NCBI GenBank assembly: GCA_965222895.1
Contig: CBDCVB010000002.1
Location: 1,550,001-1,614,000, forward strand
Source of the DNA: Bin87 sp965222895
GTDB lineage: Bacteria; Chloroflexota; Dehalococcoidia; Lucifugimonadales; UBA3495
DNA length: 64,000 bases
Direction of reading: 5' to 3'
How positions within the stretch are numbered: position 1 is the stretch's first letter; each line of letters opens with the position of its first letter. Position numbers and translations under genes: made by a program. Below are positions 15,591-22,944 of the stretch, in pieces. The notes under the pieces were generated by a model that was not told where the DNA came from, did no database searches, and saw only the letters and a list, made by a program, of their open reading frames with translations.

Positions 15591-16742
15591 ATGCCCCTCC
15601 GTATCGTCATCGCCCCGCAGGCTTTCAAGCAGAGCATCGGCGCTCGCGATGCAGCCCTCGCCATCCAGCGGGGTGTGTTGCGCGCCATCCCCGACGCCGA
15701 AACCACGTTGATCCCGGTCGCCGACGGCGGTGACGGCACACTGGCTGCGCTCATCGAAACCACCGGCGGTAGTTTCTTCGACGCCCCGGTTACCGGGCCG
15801 TTGGGAGAACACCGCACCGCGCAGTGGGGCGTCATGGGCGACGGGCGCACCGCCGTCATCGAGATGGCCCTGGCCTCCGGTTTGGCCCTCGTGCCCGACG
15901 ACCGCCGCAATCCCCGCACCACCACCACCTTCGGCACTGGCGAGCTAATGCGCGCCGCGCTGGACGGCGGCTTCAATCGCATCATCGTTGGTCTGGGCGG
16001 CAGCGCCACCAACGACGGCGGCGCTGGCATGGCAGTGGCTCTGGGCGCGCGTTTCCTGGACGCCAGCGGCGCCGAGTTGCCACCCGGCGGAGCGGCGCTA
16101 TCCGGTCTGATTCGCGTCGACACCACCGGCCTGCATCCCGGTCTGGTCGACGCCACCATTATCGGCGCTACCGACGTTACCAACCCACTGTGCGGCGACA
16201 CCGGAGCGTCCGCAATCTTCGGCCCACAGAAGGGAGCCACTCCCGAAATCGTCGTGGAACTCGACCGGTGCCTGGCCAACCTGGCGCGCGTCATAGCGTC
16301 CGACTTGGGCGTGGGCGTGTTGCATACCGCCGGGTCGGGAGCCGCCGGCGGCCTGGGAGCCGGCCTGATTGCCTTCACCAACGCCGAATTGCGCTCCGGC
16401 ATCGACATGGTGTGCGACGTGCTGGACTTCGATAGCCACGCCGCCACCGCCGATCTGGTAATCACCGGCGAGGGCCGCGCCGACCGCTCCACCGCCTTCG
16501 ACAAGGCCCCGGTGGGCATCGCCCGCCGCAGCCGAGCGTTCGGCGTCCCTACCCTGCTCCTGGCCGGCGGTTTGGGCCCCGGCTACGAAGCGCTGTATGA
16601 CCACGGCATCGACGCGATTATATCCATCGCCGAAGAACCGGCCGATCTGGCATCCAGCCTCGCTCAGGGTGCGGAGTTGCTGGAGCGCGCCGCCGAACGG
16701 GCCTTGCGCGTCTACAACCTCGGTAAAAACGCGCACCCCTGA
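15591..16742 (+). CDS. glxK: glycerate kinase (GlxK/GarK family)
   Basis: A 383-residue glycerate 2-kinase that phosphorylates D-glycerate with ATP, feeding it to glycolysis. Family motifs: IVIAPQAFKQSIGARDAA at the N-terminus, PVADGGDGTLAA, the glycine-rich GLGGSATNDGGAGMA, NPLCGDTGASAIFGPQKGA, and VITGEGRADRST with FDKAPVGIA. ATG 15591 is chosen because the family begins at MPLRIVIAP; an upstream in-frame start at 15501 adds 30 unrelated residues. It pairs with the SRPBCC gene 16 bp downstream. With HpaI-type aldolases elsewhere in the window it fits sugar-acid or glyoxylate use. Confidence 0.93.
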   Translation: MPLRIVIAPQAFKQSIGARDAALAIQRGVLRAIPDAETTLIPVADGGDGTLAALIETTGGSFFDAPVTGPLGEHRTAQWGVMGDGRTAVIEMALASGLALVPDDRRNPRTTTTFGTGELMRAALDGGFNRIIVGLGGSATNDGGAGMAVALGARFLDASGAELPPGGAALSGLIRVDTTGLHPGLVDATIIGATDVTNPLCGDTGASAIFGPQKGATPEIVVELDRCLANLARVIASDLGVGVLHTAGSGAAGGLGAGLIAFTNAELRSGIDMVCDVLDFDSHAATADLVITGEGRADRSTAFDKAPVGIARRSRAFGVPTLLLAGGLGPGYEALYDHGIDAIISIAEEPADLASSLAQGAELLERAAERALRVYNLGKNAHP

Positions 16743-16758
16743 CGCATTGGGCGCGGCA

Positions 16759-17229
16759 ATGTTCACCCTCGAGAGCGTCCAGTGGTTGCCGCGCCAGCCC
16801 GATGCAATCTTTGATTTTTACGCCGACGCGTTCAACCTGGAGCTGCTCACGCCGTCGTTGCTCCATTTTCACGTGCTCACCCCGCCGCCAATCGAAATGG
16901 TCGCCGGGATCGAAATTGCCTACCGTCTGCGGTTGCACGGCTTCCCAATGTCCTGGCGCAGTCGTATTACCCGGTGGGACCCGCCGAATTCCTTCGTGGA
17001 CGAGCAAATCAGCGGCCCGTATCGCTACTGGCGTCACCTGCACACCTTCACACCCGACCGGGGCGGGACGCTGGCACGCGACGTGGTGGAATACTCGGTA
17101 CTCGGCGGGTGGCTAACCGACCGCCTGCTGGTGCGCCGCGACCTGAACCGCCTTTTCTCTTATCGTCAGGAACGACTGGCCGAAATATTCAGCGGCGATG
17201 TATCGACTCAGGCGCAGGTTGACGTTTAA
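16759..17229 (+). CDS. SRPBCC (START/Bet v1-like) ligand-binding protein
   Basis: A 156-residue helix-grip protein of the SRPBCC ligand-binding superfamily. Its start MFTLESVQWLPRQPDAIFDF is the typical first strand and helix, and the middle YRLRLHGFPMSWRSRITRWD with FVDEQISGPYRYWRHLHTF fits the family. The start at 16759 leaves 16 bp to the glycerate kinase stop, indicating one transcript. Members bind hydrophobic ligands or act as cyclase/aromatase-like enzymes; nothing here fixes the ligand. Confidence 0.82.
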   Translation: MFTLESVQWLPRQPDAIFDFYADAFNLELLTPSLLHFHVLTPPPIEMVAGIEIAYRLRLHGFPMSWRSRITRWDPPNSFVDEQISGPYRYWRHLHTFTPDRGGTLARDVVEYSVLGGWLTDRLLVRRDLNRLFSYRQERLAEIFSGDVSTQAQVDV

Positions 17230-17259
17230 CCCGGGGCGACGTTCAACCACGCCAGCCGT

Positions 17260-17664
17260 TCAGTTGATGCGCTGCGCCACGAAATCCACCACGATACCAG
17301 CCAACTCCATTGCGCGCTCGGCGTCCACATCGTCAAACGCCTCGGCTGGTATGCCGCTGGGCAGGAACGCCGGATAGCGCGTAATGTCGTAGTACTTGTC
17401 CAGCTGGCGCGCTTCAGCCTTGATGGTGTCGAAAAACATCTCGAAAATCTTAGCGTCTTCGCACAGGTCGATTAGAGAGGTGCCCCACACATCCTCGGCG
17501 CCGCGCCGGTACAGGTACGCCTTCACCGCTTTCTCCGCGGCCTGCTGACACAGGAAACAGGCCACGTTGAACCGCTCGCCCTGCCGGTTGAAACTGGCGT
17601 CTTCCAGGTCGCGCTCCGCCTGCCGGAACCAGCGCTGGCCTTCCGCAGCAAAATCAGGCATCAA
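17260..17664 (-). CDS. HEPN-domain protein (partner of the MNT-like protein)
   Basis: A 134-residue four-helix HEPN protein: WFRQAERDLEDASFNRQGE, then FLCQQAAEKAVKAYLYRRG. HEPN proteins paired with minimal nucleotidyltransferases often form toxin-antitoxin or RNA-processing modules. After YRRG many relatives have a GHS/HxL histidine; here the segment is VWGTSLIDL with Thr instead, and no Rx4-6H motif is obvious, so RNase activity is doubtful. Its start overlaps the MNT gene by 11 bp. Both lie directly behind lutC on the same strand. Confidence 0.82.
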   Translation of the reverse strand: MMPDFAAEGQRWFRQAERDLEDASFNRQGERFNVACFLCQQAAEKAVKAYLYRRGAEDVWGTSLIDLCEDAKIFEMFFDTIKAEARQLDKYYDITRYPAFLPSGIPAEAFDDVDAERAMELAGIVVDFVAQRIN

Positions 17665-17995
17665 AAACCACCCTTCCTTGTGTGCAGGCCCGATACAGCG
17701 CCGGCAGCGTGTCTTTCAACTCGTCGAACTCCTCAGGAGTGTAAACCTGAGCCGTCATCCCAACCTGTGAGCCAATGTGATAGGAGAAGAAATCGGCCCG
17801 GCGGCCAAAGGGACGGTCAGTCTCGTGTACAAAAACAAAGTCTATGCTGCTGCTGGGCGAATAGTCCTCGCTGACCATGTCGCCGATGAGAATGGCCTTG
17901 TGGATTCCCAAAATGGGGAACACCTCGATAATGTTGGCCAATTCCTGCTCCAGCATCTGGCGCCGAAATTGTAAAAACCCGACTCGCATTGGCAT
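17654..17995 (-). CDS. MNT-like nucleotidyltransferase-fold protein, degenerate motif
   Basis: A 113-residue protein with the minimal nucleotidyltransferase fold. The strand-turn KAILIGDMVSEDYSPSSSID occupies the place of the GSx10DxD motif, but the GS serine is Asp and the first Asp of DxD is Ser. Metal-dependent AMP transfer is therefore questionable. AAGGAG at 18004-18009 (on the minus strand), inside the end of lutC, is its Shine-Dalgarno, with ATG at 17995 only 5 bp after lutC. The overlap with the HEPN gene indicates a HEPN-MNT pair co-expressed with lactate utilisation genes. Confidence 0.75.
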   Translation of the reverse strand: MPMRVGFLQFRRQMLEQELANIIEVFPILGIHKAILIGDMVSEDYSPSSSIDFVFVHETDRPFGRRADFFSYHIGSQVGMTAQVYTPEEFDELKDTLPALYRACTQGRVVFDA

Positions 17996-18000
17996 CGCCG

Positions 18001-18780
18001 TTACTCCTTGTCCGCCTGCTCCGTGTCCAGTAATACCAGGTGAACTTCCCGCGGCCCGTGCACGCCCACGACAATGGTCGATTCAATGTCCGCCGTCCGG
18101 CTCGGCCCGGTGATGAAATTCAAATAACTGCCCATCTCGCCATCGTTGCCGTGATACTCCAGGCGGCGCAGCGCGAACAGGTCGTCCAGCGTACCCAGCA
18201 CATCCTGGGGCCTGACGATGGCGACATGCACCGGCGGCACCACTGACACCAGCCGGCTCAACCCCCGGCGCGGCAGCACAATCACCGATCCGGTTTCAGC
18301 GATGGCGTAGTCGGCCCCGGTGATACCCATGCCCGTTTCGGACAGACGACGGCGCACCGAATCGCGGTCTGACTCAGACGGATACACCGCCGGCCAGCAC
18401 AACACTCCAACGCCGGCCAACGCGCCGTCAACCGGCACGCTGTCAAACACCGATTGCTCCGAGCGCGCGGCCGATTCGATCCCGAGACTTTGCGCCAACG
18501 ACACAACATAATCCACTGCATCTTCCCCGCCAGCGGCGCGCCGGACATTCCAGCCCCGCAGCTCGGCAGTGGTCGCCAAACCATCCATCAGCGCCGGCAA
18601 TTCGTCGGCGATGCGTTGGCGAATCTCAACGACCTGCGATTCCAGGGCCGCGACATCCTCGGTGAGGTGGTAGTAAGCAGTCTCCGGCGGTACGGCCTCA
18701 CGCCCCAGGGCCTCGCGTACCGACGCCAGGAACTCGGCGGTAGGGATACCCAATGACATATCAGAATGCTCGGAATTCAA
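18001..18780 (-). CDS. lutC: LutC, lactate utilization LUD-domain protein
   Basis: A 259-residue LUD-fold subunit of the LutABC L-lactate oxidase, which oxidises lactate to pyruvate. The C-terminal LUD core has GITGADYAIAETGSVIV and FITGPSRTADIE followed by VVGVHGPREVH, the standard family signatures. It is the third gene of lutA-lutB-lutC on the minus strand, 35 bp after lutB. It is somewhat longer at the N-terminus than short LutC proteins. The alternative name is YkgG. Confidence 0.92.
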   Translation of the reverse strand: MNSEHSDMSLGIPTAEFLASVREALGREAVPPETAYYHLTEDVAALESQVVEIRQRIADELPALMDGLATTAELRGWNVRRAAGGEDAVDYVVSLAQSLGIESAARSEQSVFDSVPVDGALAGVGVLCWPAVYPSESDRDSVRRRLSETGMGITGADYAIAETGSVIVLPRRGLSRLVSVVPPVHVAIVRPQDVLGTLDDLFALRRLEYHGNDGEMGSYLNFITGPSRTADIESTIVVGVHGPREVHLVLLDTEQADKE

Positions 18781-18815
18781 CAGGATGGGATACCGTTACG
18801 TCGCCCGACTGCCCG

Positions 18816-20261
18816 CTAACCGTCGCTACGGGAGAGTTCGTCGCGCCACACGTCGCTGAACGAACGGGCCGGTGGAGCCGGCAGGTCTTTCGATGCCGTC
18901 CAGCGCGACAGGAAAGGCAGCCGCGACGGGCCGACCTTGCCGCGTTTGGCCAATGGTTTCAGGGCCAGGCGACCCAAACCGCGCGCCACTTTCAACAACA
19001 CCGGACTCGACATAACGGTGGCGAAACCACGGGCCAGCAACGCGTCGGTGTCCGAGGCGGTGCGCTCCTGGGAATCCGGACTTTCCGCCAGCTTGTGCCG
19101 CAGGTGCAACAGCATCCGGGGTATGTTGATTTGCACCGGGCAAGCTTCCCGACACGCCCCACAAAGCGTGGATGCGTTGGGCAAATCGCTGGCTTGCGCC
19201 ACGCCCACCAGCGCCGGCGTAACGATGGAGCCTATCGGCCCCGGGTAAACCCATCCGTAGGCGTGACCGCCCACCCGTTGGTACACCGGACACACGTTCA
19301 GACAAGCGCCGCACCGGATGCAATACAGCGATTCGCGCAGCGCGGGATCACGCAGCAACGTGCTGCGTCCATTGTCAACAATGACTAGGTGAAACTCCTC
19401 CGGCCCATCCTCGTCGTCGGCTCGCCGGGGGCCGGTAACCATGCTGACGTAGGACGTAATCCGCTGTCCCGTGGCCGCGCGGGGCAGCAGCCGCAGGAAC
19501 ACCGCCAGGTCCTGCATCGACGGGATGACCTTCTCCATGCCGGTGATGCCGATGTGGATGCGCGGCGCGGAGGTACACAACCGCCCGTTCCCCTCGTTGG
19601 TAATGATGACCAGCGTGCCGGTCTCGGCCACCAGGAAATTGGCGCCGCTGATACCCAGATCGGCGTCCAGGAACTTTTGGCGCAGCGTCACGCGGGCAAC
19701 CCTCGCCATCTCCTCAATGTCGTCCGAGTAGGGCACCCCGAGCCGGTCGGTGAACAATCGGGCAACCTGGCCGCGCGTCTTGTGCAGGGCCGGCGCCACC
19801 AGATGCGAAGGGGTCTCCTCGGCCAGCTGGATGATGTATTCGCCCAGGTCGGTCTCGAAAACCTCCACTCCCTGAGCTTCCAGAACGTGGTTCAGCCCCA
19901 ATTCCTCGGACACCATTGACTTGCTCTTGGTGGCAACCTTTACGCCCCGGGTGCGCACGATTTCGCTGACGATGGCGTTGGCCTGCGCCGCGTCCGCTGC
20001 GAAGTGAACCTGTCCGCCGGCGGCGCTAACGTTGCGCTCGAGCATCTCCAGGTAGTAATCCAGATGCCCGATGGTGTGCTCCTTGATGCTGCGGGCCTGT
20101 TGACGCCACTGCTCCCACACCTCCGGCGTAACCTCGTCGACGGCCTCCCTGCGTGCATTGTCAAACCCCTCGCCGGCGCGCTTGAAAGCCTGGCGCAGCT
20201 GCGGGTCCACGATTGCAACGCGCGTTGCTGGCTTGAACTCTCTGGTTTTAACGTCGGCCAT
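18816..20261 (-). CDS. lutB: LutB, iron-sulfur LUD-domain subunit of lactate utilisation complex
   Basis: A 481-residue protein with an N-terminal LUD domain (GISGANFLVAETGTLVIITN, MVTGPRRADDEDGPEE) and a ferredoxin-like part with two 4Fe-4S motifs (CIRCGACLNVCPVY near residue 310 and LCGACREACPVQINIP). It is the LldF/YkgF family, which passes electrons from lactate oxidation to the respiratory chain. It is separated from lutA by 3 bp, so the two are translationally close. The C-terminal tail of about 90 residues is less conserved. Confidence 0.94.
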   Translation of the reverse strand: MADVKTREFKPATRVAIVDPQLRQAFKRAGEGFDNARREAVDEVTPEVWEQWRQQARSIKEHTIGHLDYYLEMLERNVSAAGGQVHFAADAAQANAIVSEIVRTRGVKVATKSKSMVSEELGLNHVLEAQGVEVFETDLGEYIIQLAEETPSHLVAPALHKTRGQVARLFTDRLGVPYSDDIEEMARVARVTLRQKFLDADLGISGANFLVAETGTLVIITNEGNGRLCTSAPRIHIGITGMEKVIPSMQDLAVFLRLLPRAATGQRITSYVSMVTGPRRADDEDGPEEFHLVIVDNGRSTLLRDPALRESLYCIRCGACLNVCPVYQRVGGHAYGWVYPGPIGSIVTPALVGVAQASDLPNASTLCGACREACPVQINIPRMLLHLRHKLAESPDSQERTASDTDALLARGFATVMSSPVLLKVARGLGRLALKPLAKRGKVGPSRLPFLSRWTASKDLPAPPARSFSDVWRDELSRSDG

Positions 20262-20264
20262 CGG

Positions 20265-21044
20265 TCAGTCCGCCGGCCGGTCCAGCACCTGGGCGATGTG
20301 ACGTGCCTGTACCGGCAAATCGCGTCGACTCAACGCCCCGCCAATGTGCATCAGGCACCCCATGTCGCAGGCGGTGACGGTGTCGGCGCCGCTCTCAATG
20401 ATGGAACTGACTTTGTCGGCCAGCATCGCTTCCGAAATGTGCGGATACTTGATGGCAAATGTCCCACCGAACCCGCAGCATTGTTCGGCATCGGGCAAAT
20501 CGGAAACCGACACGCCCGACCCATCCAGTAGTCGCCGCGGCGCATCCCGAACCTCCATCTCCCGCATCAAATGGCAGGACGGATGGTAGGTCAACGTCGA
20601 GCCCGCCGCGCCGGCAGCATTGGGAATGGCATCCACTCCCAGCACATCTACCAGAAACTCGGTGAACTCGTACACCCGCTTCGATAACGCCTCGGCGCGT
20701 TGCAGCAGCGCACGGTCGTCAGCGAACAAATCCTGGTAAAACACCCGCATCATGGCGCCGCAAGACCCCGATGGCACAACCACGTAGTCGCCGTCCCCAA
20801 AAGCATCCAGGACGCGCACCGCCAACCGTTTGGCCTCGGCGGTAAAACCCGAGTTGTAAAGCGGCTGTCCGCAGCAGGTTTGGCCGGAGGGAAAATCCAC
20901 GCTCACACCCTGTTGGCGCAAAACCCGCACTACGCTCACGCCCACCTCGGGGTAAAGCTGGTCGATAATGCAGGTAACGAATAGGGAGGCCCGTTTGGGG
21001 CTCGGCTGAGTCAAGTAAAGCTCCGCGCGGCAGTCGTCTGGCAA
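20265..21044 (-). CDS. lutA: LutA, CCG-domain Fe-S oxidoreductase of lactate utilisation
   Basis: A 259-residue protein with two cysteine-rich CCG domains: TCCGQPLYNSGF in the first half and QCCGFGGTFAIKYPH in the second, together with YHPSCHL and CDMGCLMHIGG. These bind Fe-S clusters in the LutA/YkgE/GlpC-like family. It is the first gene of the lut operon; upstream lies a 425-bp non-coding stretch with repeats in which I see no clear promoter. The N-terminus up to FVTCIIDQLYPEVG is normal for the family. Confidence 0.93.
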   Translation of the reverse strand: MPDDCRAELYLTQPSPKRASLFVTCIIDQLYPEVGVSVVRVLRQQGVSVDFPSGQTCCGQPLYNSGFTAEAKRLAVRVLDAFGDGDYVVVPSGSCGAMMRVFYQDLFADDRALLQRAEALSKRVYEFTEFLVDVLGVDAIPNAAGAAGSTLTYHPSCHLMREMEVRDAPRRLLDGSGVSVSDLPDAEQCCGFGGTFAIKYPHISEAMLADKVSSIIESGADTVTACDMGCLMHIGGALSRRDLPVQARHIAQVLDRPAD

Positions 21045-21085
21045 GGTTAGCAGAGCGCTACCGTTCCGGCAATACGGTTCCTGCG

Positions 21086-21256
21086 CTCATGCGCACCTAC
21101 TTTGTCATTGCGAGCGTAACGTGGCAATCCCGTCGCCGTAGCAACGGCGGTTCGCCGACGCGTGTTCAACCTCATCGAGATTGCCGCGTCGCTACGCTCC
21201 TCGCAATGACAGATTAATGCTGTGCTACTCGCAATGACAAAGTGGGTACGCATGAG
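21086..21256. mobile_element. MITE-like palindromic element with 10-bp direct repeats
   Basis: About 171 bp with inverted ends. The left end is CTCATGCGCACC, running into TTTGTCATTGCGAG; the right end is CTCGCAATGACAAAG, running into TGGGTACGCATGAG. It contains further inverted GGCAATCCCG and GAGATTGCC blocks. GGTTCCTGCG occurs immediately before (21076-21085) and immediately after (21257-21266), as expected for a target-site duplication. There is no coding sequence. It shares sequence with 2847-3015 and with fragments at 1047 and about 29000. Confidence 0.75.
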
Positions 21257-21309
21257 GGTTCCTGCGTTGGCGTGTGTGCGAATCAGCCTGTCATTGCCAA
21301 CGCGGCGCG

Positions 21310-21353
21310 GGGGATTGGCCGCGCACTGGTCGGGGATTGGCCGCGCACTGGTC
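21310..21353. repeat. tandem duplication of a 22-bp unit
   Basis: Two perfect back-to-back copies of a 22-bp unit beginning GGGGATTGGCCGCGC, at 21310-21331 and 21332-21353, between the MITE-like element and the next gene. The rest of the 21045-21469 gap shows no gene. Confidence 0.85.
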
Positions 21354-21469
21354 AATGACCAGTTCCCCAACCTGTCTTTCGACCACAATGCCGCTGCCGT
21401 GCCACTTGGGTCGCGGCAACTCTCGCGTTATCATATCTTCAGGAAACTGCACGGGGGACCAACACGCGT

Positions 21470-22198
21470 ATGGCATCAGGGGAATTGGGCAGAATAAACC
21501 GGCCGGCGTCGGCCAACTACGACGGCAAGCGGAAATTGCTGCTGGCGCCGCTGGTGCAGATTCCAGCGCCGGCCGAACACATACCGGAGGAAGGCGCCGC
21601 AGTGGTCAGCCGGTACTGGGAGCAGGTGGACGTGCAGGTGCGCGCCGTGCAGAACGCCCTCGGCAGCATCACCCACGTTTATCATGAGAACATACCCGAG
21701 GGCGGAGCAGCGGGAATGGGTTACTTGCAGGCGATGGGGCCGGGCAGCCACGCCGTCGTAAGTGCCCTCACCGAAGCCGGCGCCACCCTGGAATCCACTG
21801 AATCCATCGAGATACTGGCCGAGACTCTGGACCTGCAGCGGTGCCTCATGGGGCCGTTGATGAGCCAGGCGGTGGCCGTCCGGTTGCAGGAGTGGTACGC
21901 CGAGGCGAATCGCCGTCGTTACGAATTCATCGCCAACACCATCGACACCACCCTTGGCGAGGACGAATCCGGCCTGCTGCTGGTCAACGAACGTCACCAG
22001 GTGCAATTCCCCAGCGACATTGAAGTGATTTACGTCGCGCCGCCGGCCCTGGATGAGTTTCGCCGCTGGTTCCGGAACTGGACCGAACAGATGCAGGCAG
22101 CCATGACCCGCCAGAACGAGGAAGATCCGGCATCCGAGCACGAACCCGAACCGGAGCGCCAGGCCGATACCGACGATGGTGGGGACTCCCGTACCTGA
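21470..22198 (+). CDS. uncharacterised conserved-looking protein, 242 aa
   Basis: I do not recognise a named family. The protein is soluble, with no cysteine cluster, signal or membrane segment. It opens with KRKLLLAPLVQIP, has GSITHVYHENIPEGGAAGMGYLQ near residue 65, a helix-rich middle (LDLQRCLMGPLMSQAVAVRLQEWYAEANRR), then GLLLVNERHQVQFPSDIEVIYVAPPALDE and a charged Glu/Asp tail that looks disordered. GGGGGAC lies about 10 bp before ATG 21470 and can serve as Shine-Dalgarno. It converges on the tRNA-Sec/trxA transcript. It may be a lineage-specific conserved protein. Confidence 0.75.
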   Translation: MASGELGRINRPASANYDGKRKLLLAPLVQIPAPAEHIPEEGAAVVSRYWEQVDVQVRAVQNALGSITHVYHENIPEGGAAGMGYLQAMGPGSHAVVSALTEAGATLESTESIEILAETLDLQRCLMGPLMSQAVAVRLQEWYAEANRRRYEFIANTIDTTLGEDESGLLLVNERHQVQFPSDIEVIYVAPPALDEFRRWFRNWTEQMQAAMTRQNEEDPASEHEPEPERQADTDDGGDSRT

Positions 22199-22219
22199 TA
22201 GCTAACCGGCCACATCAGT

Positions 22220-22253
22220 AAAAATCCGGCCCTGACGCACCATCAGGGCCGGA
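22220..22253 (-). terminator. Rho-independent terminator after tRNA-Sec (strong 11-bp stem)
   Basis: TCCGGCCCTGA at 22225-22235 pairs perfectly with TCAGGGCCGGA at 22243-22253 across a 7-base loop. On the minus strand the stem is followed by five T residues (AAAAA at 22220-22224). It would end the trxA/tRNA-Sec transcript and may also stop the plus-strand gene ending at 22198. Confidence 0.85.
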
Positions 22254-22321
22254 CTGGTTTATCAAGTACGGGTTGTCGCTACGTTGCCCGATTCAGCTAG
22301 GTTAGCCGTCAATGGGAGCCC

Positions 22322-22418
22322 TGGCGGGAGTGCGAGGGAGTCGAACCCACCTACCCCGCTCGTCACGAGGCATAACGGATTTGAAGTCCGCAAGAGCCAC
22401 CGGGCCCCATCCACTCCC
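22322..22418 (-). tRNA. selC: tRNA-Sec (selenocysteine, anticodon TCA)
   Basis: A 97-nt tRNA with encoded CCA. The acceptor begins GGGAGTGG and ends GCACTCCC plus GCCA (one G-G mismatch at the eighth pair). The anticodon arm reads GGACTTCAAATCC with TCA, nearly the same as in E. coli selC. There is a long variable arm and a T arm with GGTTCGACTCCC. The great length and 8-bp acceptor are diagnostic of selenocysteine tRNA. It starts 13 nt after the trxA stop on the same strand and is followed by a terminator, so it is probably cut from a trxA-selC transcript. No selA, selB or selD is in the window. Confidence 0.93.
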
Positions 22419-22431
22419 AGGGTTAGACGGG

Positions 22432-22761
22432 TTAGCTCTCCAGCACCGCTTCAATCTTGCGCTTCAGCGCCGGCTTGGGCTGCGCGCCGATAATCTGGTC
22501 GACCGGCTGGCCGTTCTTGAAGAAAATCAGCGCCGGGATGCTGCGAATGCCGTACTTCGCCGCGATGTCGGGATCGTTGTCCACATCCAGCTTGGCTACG
22601 TTCAGTTTGCCTTCATATTCCAGCGCCAGGTCGTGGACGGCGGGGGCAATCATCTTGCACGGCCCGCACCACTCGGCCCAGAAATCTACCAACACCGGCA
22701 ACTCCGAATCCATGACGCTGGCTTGCCAGTTGTCGCCGGTCACATCTATCGGTTCAGGCAT
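22432..22761 (-). CDS. trxA: thioredoxin
   Basis: A 109-residue classical thioredoxin. VLVDFWAEWCGPCKMIAPAV contains the WCGPC redox pair, KLDVDNDPDIAAKYGIRSIP has the conserved cis-proline, and FFKNGQPVDQIIGA is the usual C-terminal strand. The active-site codons are normal Cys, not TGA. GAGGAGGG lies before the ATG. It is a cytoplasmic disulfide reductase. It is notable only for its position directly upstream of tRNA-Sec on the same strand. Confidence 0.95.
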   Translation of the reverse strand: MPEPIDVTGDNWQASVMDSELPVLVDFWAEWCGPCKMIAPAVHDLALEYEGKLNVAKLDVDNDPDIAAKYGIRSIPALIFFKNGQPVDQIIGAQPKPALKRKIEAVLES

Positions 22762-22862
22762 GATGCCCTCCTCTACGGGTCTAAGGGGTTAATCTGTTTG
22801 ACGTTTGGCAGCGGGCGCCATGCAGCGGTGCCGAATGCCCACGCCGGATGTCGATAATATTA

Positions 22863-22886
22863 GGGAATTACCAAGCAAACTTGACA
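22863..22886 (+). repeat. left terminal inverted repeat of the IS1595 element
   Basis: A 24-bp end starting GGGAATTACC and finishing AAACTTGACA. It matches the reverse complement of 25425-25448 at 23 of 24 positions (C against T at position 15). Immediately outside is TAATATTA. Confidence 0.93.
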
Positions 22887-22944
22887 CAGCCCCGCAGATA
22901 GGCTATCATCGTACCACGAATTGATTGTAGGATGGTGAACGGCA

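Noticed and set aside
22432..22761. Thioredoxin as a selenoprotein, suggested by the adjacent tRNA-Sec
   Set aside because: The active site is encoded by ordinary cysteine codons. I also saw no gene in the window with a TGA inside an otherwise continuous conserved domain.
22312..22857. 181-codon plus-strand frame across tRNA-Sec and trxA
   Set aside because: It is antisense to both the tRNA and thioredoxin. The product has no coherent motif.
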